From assembly GCF_900115695.1 (NCBI RefSeq), contig NZ_FOXK01000001.1, forward strand, positions 310,001 to 374,000: a stretch of DNA of 64,000 nt, given 5' to 3'. A program made the position numbers and the translations under genes. Every line of letters starts with the position of its first letter. Within the stretch, counting starts at the first letter, position 1. Origin of the DNA: Ectopseudomonas toyotomiensis (GTDB lineage: Bacteria; Pseudomonadota; Gammaproteobacteria; Pseudomonadales; Pseudomonadaceae). A model generated the notes under the pieces. It was given only the letters and a program-made list of their open reading frames with translations, was not told where the DNA came from and searched no databases. This document shows, piece after piece, positions 8,809 through 19,298 of the stretch.

Positions 8809-9621
8809 TTACAGCCGCTGCAAGTCGCGCTGGGCCAATTGCGCGGCCGAACTGCCAGGATACTGGGCGATGACCTGCTGCAGAATGCCGCGCGCCTTGT
8901 CGTTGTTGCCCAGGCGACGCTCGACGTCGGCCAGCTTGAACAGCGAATCCGGCACCTTGGCGTGACTCGGATAGGCCTGGCTGACCTTGGCAAAGGCTTG
9001 ACCGGCTGCTTGCAGATCACCCTTGGCCAGGTTCACTTCGCCCAGCCAATACTGCGCGTTACCCGCGTACTGGCTGTTGGGATAACGATTGAGAAAGGCG
9101 CTGAACGCCTGCGACGCCTTGTCGAAGTCCTTGGCCTTGATCAGGTCAAAGGCAGCGTCGTAATAGAGTTTTTCCTTGGCCGGATCACCCGGCTCGGCGC
9201 TGGCCTGCTGCTGTGCGGCAGGTGGCGTCGGGGTGCCATTGGCGTTTGCCGCGCCATCGGCTGAATTCTGTGCGGGAGCTCCACCGGCAGCGGCGCCGGA
9301 GGAAATGCGTTGGTCCAGATCCTGGTAACGCTCCAGACCTTCCTGCTTGAGGCGCTGGATTTCATTCTGTTGCTCTTCGACCATGCCACGCAATTGCGCA
9401 ATTTCCTGCTGCATCTGCTCAAGCTGGTTGAACAGCATGCCCTGCGCAGAAGCGGGTGCTTGCGCACCCGCTCCGGCGTAGGCGCCGGCCGTACCATAAC
9501 CCGCCGGTGGATAGCTGCTGCCCTGTTGCATGGAGCTGCTTTCCAGTACGGGAACCTCCGCCATCGCCGCAAGCGGCAAGGCGAGTGTCAGAAGGGTCAG
9601 GATACGGCGGCAATCTCGCAT
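8809..9621 (-). CDS. cpoB: Cell division coordinator CpoB (YbgF)
   Basis: A periplasmic TolA-binding protein that coordinates Tol-Pal outer-membrane constriction with PBP1B activity. The 270-residue protein has a signal peptide (cut near AMA/EVP, residue 21), an N-terminal coiled coil (about 60-100, QLEQMQQEIAQLRGMVEEQ) that trimerises, a low-complexity Gly/Ala/Pro/Gln linker, and C-terminal TPR repeats (YYDAAFDLIKAKDFDKA, YPNSQYAGNAQYWLGE, YPSHAKVPDSLFKLA). It is the last gene of the tol operon, starting 6 bases after pal. Confidence 0.95.
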   Translation of the reverse strand: MRDCRRILTLLTLALPLAAMAEVPVLESSSMQQGSSYPPAGYGTAGAYAGAGAQAPASAQGMLFNQLEQMQQEIAQLRGMVEEQQNEIQRLKQEGLERYQDLDQRISSGAAAGGAPAQNSADGAANANGTPTPPAAQQQASAEPGDPAKEKLYYDAAFDLIKAKDFDKASQAFSAFLNRYPNSQYAGNAQYWLGEVNLAKGDLQAAGQAFAKVSQAYPSHAKVPDSLFKLADVERRLGNNDKARGILQQVIAQYPGSSAAQLAQRDLQRL

Positions 9622-9627
9622 GGCAGC

Positions 9628-10125
9628 TTACTTACGCAGCTCTACGCGACGGTTCTGAGCCCAGGACTGCTCGTCGTTGCCAGTGGCAACCGGACGCTCT
9701 TCGCCGTAGGAAACCAGTTCCAGCTGAGCCGGGGAAACGCCCTGCAGAACCAGGTAGCGTTGAACGGCCTTGGCACGACGCTCGCCCAGAGCCATGTTGT
9801 ACTCACGAGTACCGCGCTCGTCAGCGTGGCCTTCCAGAACGACGCGAGCGCCGTTGCCTTTCAGGTCCTTGGCGTGTACGTCCAGAGCGCGCATGGCTTC
9901 GGCCTTCAGGTCGGAGCTGTCGTACTCGAAGTAGAAGGTGGTGATAGCGCGCAGAGCAGCTTCTTCGCTCAGGCTGCCATCAACAGCGCCAGTGTTGGCA
10001 CCGTAGCCAGCGTTCGGGTCAACAGCGCCTTCGCCAGCAGCGTCGCCGCCTTTGGAGGAGCAACCTACAGCAACGGCGAGAGCCAGGGACAGTGCAGCGA
10101 ACTTACCGAATTTCAGCATTTCCAT
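9628..10125 (-). CDS. pal: Peptidoglycan-associated outer-membrane lipoprotein Pal (OprL)
   Basis: Anchors the outer membrane to peptidoglycan as part of Tol-Pal. Lipobox ALAVAVGC places the lipidated cysteine at residue 22; a Gly/Ala-rich linker follows, then the OmpA-like domain with [31 protein letters not shown] and the closing QNRRVEL. Very close to P. aeruginosa OprL. Two ATG codons are adjacent; I use the second, which sits 7 bases from AGGAG as in OprL, rather than the first at 4 bases. Confidence 0.97.
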   Translation of the reverse strand: MEMLKFGKFAALSLALAVAVGCSSKGGDAAGEGAVDPNAGYGANTGAVDGSLSEEAALRAITTFYFEYDSSDLKAEAMRALDVHAKDLKGNGARVVLEGHADERGTREYNMALGERRAKAVQRYLVLQGVSPAQLELVSYGEERPVATGNDEQSWAQNRRVELRK

Positions 10126-10179
10126 CATGTAACTCCTAATGAACCCCAGTTGTGTTAAGCAAAAAGGTGTAGCGCCGCA

Positions 10180-11487
10180 TCAGTTCAGGTAAGGGGACCA
10201 AGAAGGCTCTCGAACTTCGCCTTGAGCGGTAGGAAGAGGGAGCCTCACGCGTCCATTGGTGGACGCCAACATCAAGACTCCCCGGCCCTGCTGGCGGGTG
10301 GCGTAGATTAGCATGGTGCCATTGGGCGCAACAGTGGGCGACTCATCCAAACTTGTGTCTGAAAGAATACGCAAACGGTTGGTTTCCAGGTCCTGTGCAG
10401 CCACCTTGAACACGGTGAAGCCATCCTGACGATGAATCATCACCAGGGTCTTCTCATCAGCCGACAATTTCGGGTTGGCGTTGTAGTTACCGACGAAGGT
10501 CACTCGCTCCACAGCCCCGCTATTGATGTTGGTCTTGTAGATCTGCGGCTTACCCGCACGATCCGAGGTGAAGTAAAGGGTCTGACCGTCCTTACCCCAG
10601 AAGGGTTCGGTATCGATGGCGTAATGGTTGGTAATGCGGCGCATCTGCCGGCTGCCCATATCCATCACGTAGATTTCCGGATTGCCATCGCGCGACAGCA
10701 CGAAGGCCAGACGGTTGCCATCCGGCGACCAGGCCGGCGCGCCATTGAGGCCTTCGAAGTTGGTGATCTGCTCACGACGCCCGGTGTCGATGTGCTGGAC
10801 GAAGATGCGCGGGCGACGCTGCTCGAACGACACGTAAGCGATACGGCGGCCATCCGGCGCGAACGACGGCGAGAGGATCGGCTCGCGCGATTGCAGCAAG
10901 GTCACCGCACGGGCACCGTCGTAGTCGGAGCGCTGCAGGGTGTAACGGGTGTTGTTGGTGCCCATGCGCTCGGCAGTGACATACAGCAGGCGCGTGGAGA
11001 ATGCTCCCTTGACGCCGGTGAGCTTCTCGAACGACTGGTCGGCGATATGGTGAGCCATGTCGCGCAACTGATCGGTGCCACCACCGACATTACCGGTCAT
11101 GACCTGCTGCTCGGTACTGACGTTGAACAGCGCGTACTGAATCTGCAAGCGGCCACCATTGGGCACGATATTACCGACCAGAACGTATTGGGCGCCGAGC
11201 GCTTTCCAGTCGCGGTAGATGACTTCGCTGGCCTGGGTCGGCAGGCTGATCATGTTCTGCCGCGGGATCGGTTCGAAGTAGCCGGAGTTGCGCAGGTCGT
11301 TGCCGATGATCTGCGACATGTCTTCAGGCAGTACCGAACCACCCTGCCAACCGAACGGCACGACAGCAATGGGTGTGGCGCGGTCAGCGCCCTGGGAGAT
11401 CACCAGCGGGTCGGCCGCCTGGACGCTACCGACCAGCATGACCAGCCCCAGCAGGGCGATACGAATCAGGTTGTTCACAGAGCTCAA
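10180..11487 (-). CDS. tolB: Tol-Pal system periplasmic beta-propeller TolB
   Basis: The periplasmic propeller that switches between Pal and TolA. The 435-residue protein has a signal peptide ending at VQA (24), an N-terminal alpha/beta domain, and repeated propeller blades with the SPDG-type motif ([54 protein letters not shown]). The start overlaps the tolA stop by 4 bases, implying translational coupling. Confidence 0.97.
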   Translation of the reverse strand: MSSVNNLIRIALLGLVMLVGSVQAADPLVISQGADRATPIAVVPFGWQGGSVLPEDMSQIIGNDLRNSGYFEPIPRQNMISLPTQASEVIYRDWKALGAQYVLVGNIVPNGGRLQIQYALFNVSTEQQVMTGNVGGGTDQLRDMAHHIADQSFEKLTGVKGAFSTRLLYVTAERMGTNNTRYTLQRSDYDGARAVTLLQSREPILSPSFAPDGRRIAYVSFEQRRPRIFVQHIDTGRREQITNFEGLNGAPAWSPDGNRLAFVLSRDGNPEIYVMDMGSRQMRRITNHYAIDTEPFWGKDGQTLYFTSDRAGKPQIYKTNINSGAVERVTFVGNYNANPKLSADEKTLVMIHRQDGFTVFKVAAQDLETNRLRILSDTSLDESPTVAPNGTMLIYATRQQGRGVLMLASTNGRVRLPLPTAQGEVREPSWSPYLN

Positions 11488-12404
11488 TCCTCCGGTTTGA
11501 AAATAACGCGTCGCTGCCTGTACATACGGTCGAAGGTAGCGCGATCCAATTGTTGCATCTCGGGAATACGCCCGACGTTACGCACAGCTGCAACGGCCGA
11601 GCTGTCGAACGGTGCATCGCCACTGGAGCGCGATACACTGGCGTTGGTCACGGTGCCATCGGGCAGCATCTGGATCAGCAACTCGACGCTCATGCCTCGA
11701 CGCGCCGACATCGGCCGCTGCCAGTTCTCGGTGATCAGCTTGATGATCAGATCATCGAGGTTGCCGGCCACCTGGTCACCATGAGTCTCGGCCAGCGCCT
11801 GCTGGTTCTGCACATTGTCCGACAGCAGCTCGGCCAACGCTGCCGCCTTCTGATCCTCGGCGGCCTTGCGCCGTGCATCCTCGGCGGCTTTCTTCTTCGC
11901 AGCTTCGGCGGCTGCCGCTTTTTTCTTGGCCTCTTCGGCAGCGGCCTTCTTCTTGGCCTCTTCCTCGGCGCGCTTCTTGGCGATATCCGCCTGACGCTTC
12001 TGCTCAGCGGCCTTATCGGCCTCGGCTTTCTTCGCCGCCTCGGCCTTTCGAGCTTCTTCGGCCTGCTTTTGTTCCTCGGCTTTCTTGGCCGCTGCTACCT
12101 TCTGCGCTTCGGCCTGGGCCTGCTTCTGCTCCTCGGCTTTCTTCTGTTCCAGCCGCTCGGTCTCGAACTGCGGCGCCGAGGTCTTCTGCGCCTCGCCTGC
12201 AACCTTTTGCGTGGTCTGCGTAGTGGCCTGGCTCTGTGACTGCAACTGATACAGCGTAGCCTGCACCACTGGGCGCGCCGGTGGCAGCTCCGGGGTGAAG
12301 GCGAAGCTGACGAACAGCATGGCGAACATCAGGACATGCAGACCCACCGCCCAAACCACGGGCCAGAAGTAGCTTTCCGATTGCGAACGCTCGGCTTGCT
12401 GCAT
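11484..12404 (-). CDS. tolA: Tol-Pal system inner-membrane spanning protein TolA
   Basis: Links the TolQR motor to Pal across the periplasm. One N-terminal transmembrane helix (about 13-35), then a long Ala/Lys/Glu-rich helical stalk ([28 protein letters not shown] repeats, about 85-195), and a C-terminal globular domain carrying [25 protein letters not shown]. The stalk gives a strong compositional bias visible in all six frames. Start overlaps the tolR stop by one base. Confidence 0.96.
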   Translation of the reverse strand: MQQAERSQSESYFWPVVWAVGLHVLMFAMLFVSFAFTPELPPARPVVQATLYQLQSQSQATTQTTQKVAGEAQKTSAPQFETERLEQKKAEEQKQAQAEAQKVAAAKKAEEQKQAEEARKAEAAKKAEADKAAEQKRQADIAKKRAEEEAKKKAAAEEAKKKAAAAEAAKKKAAEDARRKAAEDQKAAALAELLSDNVQNQQALAETHGDQVAGNLDDLIIKLITENWQRPMSARRGMSVELLIQMLPDGTVTNASVSRSSGDAPFDSSAVAAVRNVGRIPEMQQLDRATFDRMYRQRRVIFKPED

Positions 12405-12856
12405 CAGGGAGCCTCGGTAATCAGTCCGACGTTGCCCACGTCGGCCTGCTGCAGACCGCCCATGGCCGACATCACAGTGCCGTAATCAACCGTGCGATCA
12501 CCGCGCACGAATACCTGCACCTGCTTACCCTGACGACGGTTCTCGGCAATGATCGCCGACACGGCCTGAGTCATCTGCTCGAGGGTCGAGGCACGCTCCT
12601 GCTCGGTGTCGACGTCGACCTCGCTGCCCATGTTCCAGTAGTAGGTCTTGTCGGCCTTGATGGAGATGGTCAGTACCTGCGCGTCGTTGTCCTGCGGCAG
12701 CGCTTCACTGCTGACCTTGGGCAGATCGACCTTGACGCCCTGATTGAGCATCGGCGCGGTGACCATGAAGATGACCAGCAGTACCAACATCACGTCGATG
12801 TAGGGCACCACGTTCATCTCGGCGACCGGTTTGCGTCTGTTGCGAATTCTCGCCAT
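12404..12856 (-). CDS. tolR: Tol-Pal proton-motor subunit TolR
   Basis: ExbD/TolR family, 150 residues. A cytoplasmic basic start (MARIRNRRKPVAEMN) leads into a single transmembrane helix VVPYIDVMLVLLVIFMVTAPM, which contains the aspartate required for proton use, then a periplasmic domain ending in the MGGLQQADVGNVGLIT signature. It follows tolQ after 27 bases. Confidence 0.97.
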   Translation of the reverse strand: MARIRNRRKPVAEMNVVPYIDVMLVLLVIFMVTAPMLNQGVKVDLPKVSSEALPQDNDAQVLTISIKADKTYYWNMGSEVDVDTEQERASTLEQMTQAVSAIIAENRRQGKQVQVFVRGDRTVDYGTVMSAMGGLQQADVGNVGLITEAP

Positions 12857-12883
12857 GGTTAAAACCTGTCCTCTTCGCTCGCC

Positions 12884-13579
12884 TTAGTCTTCCGAGGTGT
12901 GCACTTTGCGGTGCAGGATGGCCTGGAACTCGTCGGCGAAGGTGTAGTAACGACCGATCAGCATCTCGCTGCGGGCAGAGAAACGGTTGTAGGCAATGAC
13001 CGCCGGAATCGCCGCGAACAGGCCGATGGCAGTGGCGATCAGCGCTTCGGCAATACCCGGCGCGACGGTAGCCAGCGTGGCTTGCTGCACCTGGGCCAGG
13101 CCGCGGAAGGAGTTCATGATGCCCCATACGGTACCGAACAGGCCGATGTACGGGCTGGTGGAGCCGACAGTGGCGAGAAACGGCAGCGCGGTTTCCAGCT
13201 TCTCTTCCTCGCGGGAAATGGCCACACGCATGGCACGCGCCACGCCGTCCATCACCGCATCCGGATCTACGCCCTGCTGCTGACGCAGACGGGAGAATTC
13301 CTTGAAGCCGGCACGGAAGATCTGCTCCAGACCGGAATCCGGATCGGGGTTGCTGCCGGCCTGGCGATACAGCTTGGACAGGTCGATGCCGGACCAGAAA
13401 CGATCCTCGAAGTTGTCCAGAGCACGCTTGGCGGCGCGGATGGCATTGCTGCGCTGGAAGATCATCACCCAGGAAATGACCGAGGCGGCCACCAGGGTCA
13501 GCATCACCAGCTGAACCAACAGACTGGCGTTACTGATCAGACTCCACATCGACATATGGTCAACGGCGTTAGCTTCCAC
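12884..13579 (-). CDS. tolQ: Tol-Pal proton-motor subunit TolQ
   Basis: MotA/TolQ/ExbB family, 231 residues with three transmembrane helices (about 13-38, 137-158 and 171-192). Conserved stretches include LPFLATVGSTSPYIGLFGTVWGIMNSF and GIAEALIATAIGLFAAIPAVIAYN. Start codon is GTG, preceded by GCAGGAG; the next in-frame ATG would delete the conserved MEANAVDH end shared with P. aeruginosa TolQ. Two bases separate it from ybgC. Confidence 0.97.
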   Translation of the reverse strand: MEANAVDHMSMWSLISNASLLVQLVMLTLVAASVISWVMIFQRSNAIRAAKRALDNFEDRFWSGIDLSKLYRQAGSNPDPDSGLEQIFRAGFKEFSRLRQQQGVDPDAVMDGVARAMRVAISREEEKLETALPFLATVGSTSPYIGLFGTVWGIMNSFRGLAQVQQATLATVAPGIAEALIATAIGLFAAIPAVIAYNRFSARSEMLIGRYYTFADEFQAILHRKVHTSED

Positions 13580-13581
13580 GC

Positions 13582-14034
13582 TTACTCTCCTGCTGCAATT
13601 GGACCCGGCGCCTGCGTCCCGGCGAACGCGTGTCGCAGGGTTTCGGGGATAGCCCGGGGTTTCAAGTTGTCGGCGCGCACACAGGCCACCAGGAACTGCC
13701 CTTCGCAGAGCAGCGCATCATCCGCAGCCCGCCTGACCTGTTGACGAAAGCGCAGGCTGGCACGGTTCAATTCGATCACTTCGGCGCTGATCACCAGTTC
13801 GTCATCCAGGCGCGCCGGCGCGTGATAACGCGCCTCGGCCGAATGCACGACGAACAACAGGCCCTCACCGGCAAGCGTCGACTGGGCATAACCCAGCTCA
13901 CGCAGGCGCTCGGTGCGAGCCCGCTCCATGAATTTGAGGTAGTTGACGTAGTAGACGATGCCGCCCGCATCGGTATCTTCGTAATAGACCCGGCAGTGGT
14001 GGCTGAACGGCTGGACTCCGTTTTGCGCGCGCAT
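13582..14034 (-). CDS. ybgC: Tol-Pal-associated acyl-CoA thioesterase YbgC
   Basis: Hot-dog-fold thioesterase acting on acyl-CoA or acyl-ACP and linked to phospholipid synthesis. The 150-residue protein has the 4HBT motif [24 protein letters not shown] with the catalytic aspartate. First gene of the ybgC-tolQRAB-pal-cpoB operon; promoter presumably in the 53 bases before the ATG or further up in ruvB. Confidence 0.95.
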   Translation of the reverse strand: MRAQNGVQPFSHHCRVYYEDTDAGGIVYYVNYLKFMERARTERLRELGYAQSTLAGEGLLFVVHSAEARYHAPARLDDELVISAEVIELNRASLRFRQQVRRAADDALLCEGQFLVACVRADNLKPRAIPETLRHAFAGTQAPGPIAAGE

Positions 14035-14087
14035 ACTCTAGTCCCCGGCCTGCTGCTTGCCAATCCGGGCTGGTAACAATTTTTTCG

Positions 14088-15143
14088 TCATTCGTCACCT
14101 GCCGCGAAAAGATCGCCAGCGACCTGCTCGCCAGCGCGCTTGGGAATGTTCAGCCCGAAGTGCAGGTAGGCATGGCGAGTGACCACACGCCCGCGCGGCG
14201 TGCGCATCATGTACCCCTGCTGAATCAGATACGGCTCGAGCACATCCTCGATGGTATGGCGCTCTTCCCCTATCGCTGCCGCCAGACTGTCGAGCCCTAC
14301 CGGACCGCCGTCGAACTTCTCGATCATGGCCAGCAGCAAGCGGCGGTCGGAATGATCGAAACCGCGCTCGTCGACATCCAGCAGATTCAACGCCTGATCG
14401 GCGGTCAGCTGCGTGATATGGCCGTTACCGCGCACTTCGGCAAAATCGCGCACACGACGCAAAAGGCGGTTGGCAATACGCGGCGTACCACGCGCACGAC
14501 GGGCAATCTCGTAGGCTCCCTTGGCCTCGATGGGCAAGCCGAGAATCCCGGCTGAGCGCGAGACGATGGTGGCCAGGTCGTCGATACCGTAGAACTCAAG
14601 GCGCTGGACGATACCGAAGCGGTCGCGCAGCGGATTGGTCAGCATGCCGGCACGGGTGGTGGCGCCAACCAGGGTGAAGGGTGGCAGATCCAGCTTGATC
14701 GAGCGGGCCGCCGGGCCCTCGCCGATCATGATGTCGAGCTGAAAGTCTTCCATGGCCGGATACAGGACTTCCTCGACTACCGGCGAAAGACGGTGAATTT
14801 CGTCGATGAACAGTACATCGCCGCTTTCCAGGTTGGTCAGCAGCGCAGCCAGATCACCCGGTCGCTCAAGCACCGGGCCGGAAGTGCTCTTGATCGAGCT
14901 GCCCATTTCCTCGGCGATGATATTGGCCAGGGTGGTCTTGCCCAGGCCCGGCGGGCCGAAGATCAGCGTATGGTCGAGTGCTTCCACCCTACCCCGCGCA
15001 GCCTGGATGAACAGTGCCATCTGTTCGCGCACGACGGGCTGACCGATGTAGTCAGCCAGACGCAGCGGACGAATGGCTCTGTCCTGCTGCTCTTCGCGCT
15101 CACGGGGGCTGGCGGTAATCAGGCGATCGGCTTCGATCATCAA
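14088..15143 (-). CDS. ruvB: Holliday junction branch-migration helicase RuvB
   Basis: The AAA+ motor that drives branch migration with RuvA. The 351-residue protein has Walker [12 protein letters not shown], Walker [11 protein letters not shown], sensor GATTRAGML and the C-terminal winged helix ending TPRGRVVT. Two adjacent ATGs (15143 and 15140) are possible starts; the weak GTGGAA motif does not decide between them. Last gene of ruvC-ruvA-ruvB. Confidence 0.97.
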   Translation of the reverse strand: MMIEADRLITASPREREEQQDRAIRPLRLADYIGQPVVREQMALFIQAARGRVEALDHTLIFGPPGLGKTTLANIIAEEMGSSIKSTSGPVLERPGDLAALLTNLESGDVLFIDEIHRLSPVVEEVLYPAMEDFQLDIMIGEGPAARSIKLDLPPFTLVGATTRAGMLTNPLRDRFGIVQRLEFYGIDDLATIVSRSAGILGLPIEAKGAYEIARRARGTPRIANRLLRRVRDFAEVRGNGHITQLTADQALNLLDVDERGFDHSDRRLLLAMIEKFDGGPVGLDSLAAAIGEERHTIEDVLEPYLIQQGYMMRTPRGRVVTRHAYLHFGLNIPKRAGEQVAGDLFAAGDE

Positions 15144-15153
15144 TAAGGTTCCA

Positions 15154-15759
15154 CTAAACCATGCCGCGCAGCGCGCGTCGGATCAAATCTTCACTGCTCA
15201 TACCATCTTCCTTGACGGCGGCAACTGCTCGGCTGGCCTCCTGCGGCTTGTAGCCAAGGGATATCAGGGCACTGACGGCATCATTCTCCGCGCTTGAGAC
15301 TGCCTGAGCCAGTTGAGGTTCCACCACCAACGGCGCAATGGACGGTATCGACTCCCAGGCCTTGAAACGATCCTTGAGCTCGACCAGCAGACGCTCGGCG
15401 GTTTTCTTGCCCACTCCCGGCACCTTGACCAGCGCCGCCGTGTCCTGGGTCTGCACGCAGCGCACCAGCTCATCGACCTCGAGCCCAGACATCAGCGCCA
15501 ACGCCAGCTTGGGACCGACGCCATTGAGACGAATCAGCTCGCGAAACAGCTCACGCTCGCGCTTTTCGAAGAAGCCATACAACAAATGCGCATCTTCACG
15601 CACCACCAGGTGAGCGTGCAGGGTTACCGGTTCGCCCACCGCAGGCAGACGATAAAGGGTCGTCATCGGTACTTCCAGCTCATAACCGACGCCATTCACA
15701 TCCAGAAGCAAATGCGGCGGCTGCTTCTCCGCCAGAGTGCCGCGCAAACGTCCGATCAC
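15154..15759 (-). CDS. ruvA: Holliday junction DNA-binding protein RuvA
   Basis: Forms the tetramer that holds the four-way junction for RuvB. The 201-residue protein begins VIGRLRGTL, has two helix-hairpin-helix motifs ([18 protein letters not shown] and [21 protein letters not shown]) and the mobile C-terminal RuvB-binding domain ([13 protein letters not shown]). The start is GTG with AAGGA about 9 bases upstream, matching the family N-terminus; a longer in-frame reading runs into ruvC. Confidence 0.95.
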   Translation of the reverse strand: MIGRLRGTLAEKQPPHLLLDVNGVGYELEVPMTTLYRLPAVGEPVTLHAHLVVREDAHLLYGFFEKRERELFRELIRLNGVGPKLALALMSGLEVDELVRCVQTQDTAALVKVPGVGKKTAERLLVELKDRFKAWESIPSIAPLVVEPQLAQAVSSAENDAVSALISLGYKPQEASRAVAAVKEDGMSSEDLIRRALRGMV

Positions 15760-15782
15760 CGCTGCTTTCCTTATTAATCCGA

Positions 15783-16307
15783 TTACATACGAAGACGGCC
15801 GCCACGCCGCTTGGCGCCAGCTAGCCCGTGGGGAATGAGACTCTGCCGGTGATGGGCATGACACAGGGCGATGCCCAGTGCATCGGAGGCGTCGATCTGC
15901 GGTTTCTGCACCAGCTTGAGCAGATGCATGACCATCATCTGCACCTGCTGCTTGTCCGCCGCCCCCGTACCGACCACAGCCTGCTTGACCTGGGTGGCGG
16001 TGTATTCGCTGATTTCCAGTCCCGCCTCCACCGCCGCGACGATAGCGGCGCCACGCGCCTGCCCCAGCTTGAGCGCCGAGTCGGCATTGCGCGCCATGAA
16101 CACCTGCTCGATACCCATGGTCACCGGACCATGGGTGCGAATCACCTCGCTGACGCCGCGAAAGACGATTTGCAGACGTTCGGCCAACGGCCCGTTACCC
16201 GTGCGAATGCAGCCTGACGCCACGTACTCGCAACCACGCCCGGTATCGCGCACCACGCCATAGCCGGTAATACGCGAACCCGGGTCGATGCCTAGAATCA
16301 GGGTCAT
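15783..16307 (-). CDS. ruvC: Holliday junction resolvase RuvC
   Basis: Endonuclease that cuts Holliday junctions symmetrically. The 174-residue protein has the active-site acidic residues in [13 protein letters not shown], the IEQVFM segment, and the [16 protein letters not shown]-terminal acidic cluster. First gene of the ruvCAB unit, 23 bases before ruvA. Confidence 0.97.
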   Translation of the reverse strand: MTLILGIDPGSRITGYGVVRDTGRGCEYVASGCIRTGNGPLAERLQIVFRGVSEVIRTHGPVTMGIEQVFMARNADSALKLGQARGAAIVAAVEAGLEISEYTATQVKQAVVGTGAADKQQVQMMVMHLLKLVQKPQIDASDALGIALCHAHHRQSLIPHGLAGAKRRGGRLRM

Positions 16308-16406
16308 ATCAGCAACTGTCTATTTATCCAGTTGGCGAGTATACGGGGGTCCTCATGCGCCGTCACTCGTGACGCACCTGAGGAAGCAGAGAAAACCGTA
16401 GAAGGG

Positions 16407-16451
16407 GCGTAGGGTGGGCTAAAGCGGATCGCCGCCCGGCCCACCCTACGC
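16407..16451. repeat. Inverted repeat in the yebC-ruvC gap (REP-like)
   Basis: Arms GCGTAGGGTGGGC and GCCCACCCTACGC match perfectly over 13 bases, with a 19-base centre. The GTAGGGTGGGC motif is a common dispersed palindrome in pseudomonad genomes. It may also act as a transcript-end structure for yebC, though it lacks a T run. Confidence 0.65.
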
Positions 16452-16470
16452 ATCCGGGCGACAAGCTGCT

Positions 16471-17220
16471 TCAGCCAAGCTGTTCCATGATCTCGTCGGC
16501 GACTTCGGCGTTGTGGTAGACGTTCTGCACGTCATCCAGGTCTTCGAGCATGTCGATCAGCTTGAAGACCTTCTGCGCAGTTTCCAGATCGGCAATCGGC
16601 GCACTGATCGAGGGGATCATGGCGATTTCTGCTTCCTCGGCCTTGAAGCCAGCCGCGCTCAGCGCTTCGTTGACGGCATGAAACTCGGTGAAGCTGGTCG
16701 ACACCAGGGCCGAACCGTCTTCGCCCATTTCCACGTCATCTGCACCAGCCTCCAAGGCAGCTTCCATCAGGGCATCTTCATCGACACCCGGCGCGAAGCT
16801 GATCTGGCCCTTGCGGTCGAACATGTAAGCGACCGAACCATCAGTACCCAGGTTGCCACCGCACTTGGTAAAGGCATGGCGCACTTCGGCGGCGGTGCGA
16901 TTGCGGTTGTCGGTCATTACCTCGACGATGATCGCCACGCCACTCGGCGCATAACCTTCGTAGCTGAACTCGACGACGTTGTCGGCTTCGTTGTTGCCGG
17001 CACCACGAGCGATGGCACGATCAATCACGTCACGCGACATGTTGTTGGTCAGCGCCTTGTCCACGGCCAGGCGCAGACGCGGGTTGTCCGCCGGAATCGG
17101 GCCGCCGTGCTTGGCGGCGACCGTCAGCTCACGAATCAGCTTGGTGAAGATCTTGCCGCGCTTGGCGTCCTGACGCCCCTTGCGGTGCTTGATGTTGGCC
17201 CATTTGGAATGACCAGCCAT
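16471..17220 (-). CDS. YebC/PmpR family transcriptional regulator
   Basis: The 249-residue protein begins [25 protein letters not shown], the diagnostic start of the family, and continues with the three-domain YebC sequence ([39 protein letters not shown]). The P. aeruginosa orthologue, PmpR, represses pqsR and so quinolone signalling; recent work on relatives also points to ribosome-associated roles at proline stretches. Lies between aspS and ruvC as in P. aeruginosa. Confidence 0.94.
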   Translation of the reverse strand: MAGHSKWANIKHRKGRQDAKRGKIFTKLIRELTVAAKHGGPIPADNPRLRLAVDKALTNNMSRDVIDRAIARGAGNNEADNVVEFSYEGYAPSGVAIIVEVMTDNRNRTAAEVRHAFTKCGGNLGTDGSVAYMFDRKGQISFAPGVDEDALMEAALEAGADDVEMGEDGSALVSTSFTEFHAVNEALSAAGFKAEEAEIAMIPSISAPIADLETAQKVFKLIDMLEDLDDVQNVYHNAEVADEIMEQLG

Positions 17221-17289
17221 AACTCACTCCATCTATAAGGTTTCACAATTGCAGGGGCGTAAGCACTTGAGTCTCTCCACCCCATAACG

Positions 17290-17316
17290 AAGAAGCCTGG
17301 GATCTCCAGGCTTCTT
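17290..17316 (-). terminator. Terminator of aspS
   Basis: Stem AAGAAGCCTGG / CCAGGCTTCTT with a 5-base loop, 9 bases past the aspS stop. On the minus strand the T tail is weak (CTTCTTCGTT), but the stem is long and perfect. Confidence 0.75.
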
Positions 17317-17324
17317 TTGCAGGC

Positions 17325-19100
17325 TTATTCGGCCTTGGCTTGCTCGCGCAGGCGGATGTGTAGCTCGCGCAGCGACTTGGCATCCACTACACCCGGCGCC
17401 TGGGTCATGACGCAGGCCGCGCTCTGGGTTTTCGGGAAGGCGATCACTTCGCGGATCGACTGCGCGCCAGTCATCAGCATCACCAGACGATCCAGGCCGA
17501 AAGCCAGGCCACCATGGGGCGGCGCACCGTACTTGAGTGCATCGAGCAGGAAGCCGAACTTCTCCTGCTGCTCCTCTTCGCTGATGCCGAGCACACGGAA
17601 CACGGTCTGCTGCATGGCCTTGTCGTGGATACGGATCGAACCGCCACCCAGCTCGGTGCCGTTGAGCACCATGTCATAGGCGCGCGACAGAGCGGCAGCC
17701 GGGTTGGCCTCCAGCTCTTCGGGGCTGCAGCTCGGCGAAGTGAACGGGTGGTGCATGGCGGTCAGGCTGCCGTCATCGTTCTCCTCGAACATCGGGAAGT
17801 CGACGACCCACAGCGGCGCCCACTCGCAAGTCAGCAGGTTGAGGTCATGACCCAGCTTGATGCGCAGCGCGCCCAGGGCCTCGCTGACGATCTTGGCCTT
17901 GTCGGCACCGAAGAACACGATATCGCCATCGACGGCGCCAACGCGGTCGAGGATGACATTGATATTGTCCAGCGGGATGTTCTTGACGATCGGCGACTGC
18001 AAACCGTCAACGCCGGCAGCACGCTCGTTGACCTTGATATAGGCCAGGCCCTTGGCGCCGTAGATGCCGACGAACTTGGTGTAGTCGTCGATCTGCTTGC
18101 GCGGCATGCTCGCACCGCCCGGTACGCGCAGCGCGGTAACGCGGCATTTCGGGTCATTGGCCGGGCCGGCGAAGACCTTGAATTCGACGTCCTTGAGCTG
18201 ATCTTCCACATCGACCAGTTCCAGCGGGATACGCAGGTCCGGCTTGTCCGAGCCGAAGCGGCGCATGGCTTCGGCCAGGGTCATGTGCGGCAGCTCGCCG
18301 AACTCGACATCGAGCACTTCCTTGAACAGGTTGCGCACCATGGTCTCGGTGATGTCCATGATGTCTTTTTCGTCGAGGAAGCTGGTCTCGATGTCGATCT
18401 GGGTGAATTCCGGCTGGCGGTCGGCGCGCAGGTCCTCGTCGCGGAAGCACTTGGCGATCTGGTAGTAGCGGTCGAAGCCGGCCACCATCAACAACTGTTT
18501 GAACAGCTGCGGCGACTGCGGCAGGGCGAAGAAGCTGCCGGCGTGGGTGCGGCTCGGCACCAGATAGTCGCGCGCGCCTTCCGGAGTGGCGCGAGTCAGG
18601 ATCGGCGTTTCGACGTCGAGGAAACCGTTGTCATCAAGGTAGCGACGGATGCTCGAGGTAATGCGCGAACGCAGCTTGAGCTTCTCGGCCATTTCCGGGC
18701 GGCGCAGATCGATGAAGCGATAGCGCAGGCGGGTTTCCTCGCCAACGTCGGTGTATTCATTGAGCGGGAACGGGGGGGTTTCCGCTTCGTTGAGCACTTC
18801 CAGTTCATAGCCCAGCACTTCGATGGCACCGGACGCCATGTTCGGGTTGACCGCACCGGCCGGACGCAGGCGAACCTTGCCGGTGATCTTCACCACGTAT
18901 TCGCTGCGCACGCGGTCGGCCTTGGCGAAGGTCTCGGCACGATCAGGATCGAATACCACCTGAGCCAGACCTTCACGATCACGGATATCGAGGAAGATCA
19001 CCCCGCCATGGTCACGGCGACGGTGTACCCAGCCGCAAAGGGTGATTTCCTGGCCATCCAGGCTCTCGTTCAACTGGCCGCAATAGTGGCTGCGCATCAT
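17325..19100 (-). CDS. aspS: Aspartate-tRNA ligase (bacterial, probably Asp/Asn non-discriminating)
   Basis: Class II synthetase of 591 residues: N-terminal OB anticodon-binding domain ([23 protein letters not shown]), motif 2 ([23 protein letters not shown]), the GAD insertion, and motif 3 ([12 protein letters not shown]). Almost identical throughout to P. aeruginosa AspS, which also charges tRNA-Asn for later transamidation. Starts at one of two adjacent ATGs. Confidence 0.97.
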   Translation of the reverse strand: MMRSHYCGQLNESLDGQEITLCGWVHRRRDHGGVIFLDIRDREGLAQVVFDPDRAETFAKADRVRSEYVVKITGKVRLRPAGAVNPNMASGAIEVLGYELEVLNEAETPPFPLNEYTDVGEETRLRYRFIDLRRPEMAEKLKLRSRITSSIRRYLDDNGFLDVETPILTRATPEGARDYLVPSRTHAGSFFALPQSPQLFKQLLMVAGFDRYYQIAKCFRDEDLRADRQPEFTQIDIETSFLDEKDIMDITETMVRNLFKEVLDVEFGELPHMTLAEAMRRFGSDKPDLRIPLELVDVEDQLKDVEFKVFAGPANDPKCRVTALRVPGGASMPRKQIDDYTKFVGIYGAKGLAYIKVNERAAGVDGLQSPIVKNIPLDNINVILDRVGAVDGDIVFFGADKAKIVSEALGALRIKLGHDLNLLTCEWAPLWVVDFPMFEENDDGSLTAMHHPFTSPSCSPEELEANPAAALSRAYDMVLNGTELGGGSIRIHDKAMQQTVFRVLGISEEEQQEKFGFLLDALKYGAPPHGGLAFGLDRLVMLMTGAQSIREVIAFPKTQSAACVMTQAPGVVDAKSLRELHIRLREQAKAE

Positions 19101-19298
19101 GATCGTGTTTCGCTTCTCTAAGGTCTTGGATAGGTCAGGCAGCCCCCAACGCCCTGGGCAGGAGCTACACCGCGGCGAACGTCCAACCCTACGCCGCGCT
19201 TCGATAAAGAGCGGGATTATATAGCGTAAATCGTCATGACGCAGCCGCTCGGCAGATGCCTTCTATAATGAACAGCGCCTCCTGCCTGGAGAATGACC

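Noticed and set aside
11550..12239. Long plus-strand open frame opposite tolA rich in Leu/Gly/Phe
   Set aside because: It is a shadow of the Ala/Lys/Glu repeats of tolA read on the other strand; no ribosome-binding site or family similarity.
17514..19121. A 535-codon plus-strand open frame opposite aspS
   Set aside because: It mirrors aspS, which is unmistakable; high GC and codon bias keep the antisense frame open.
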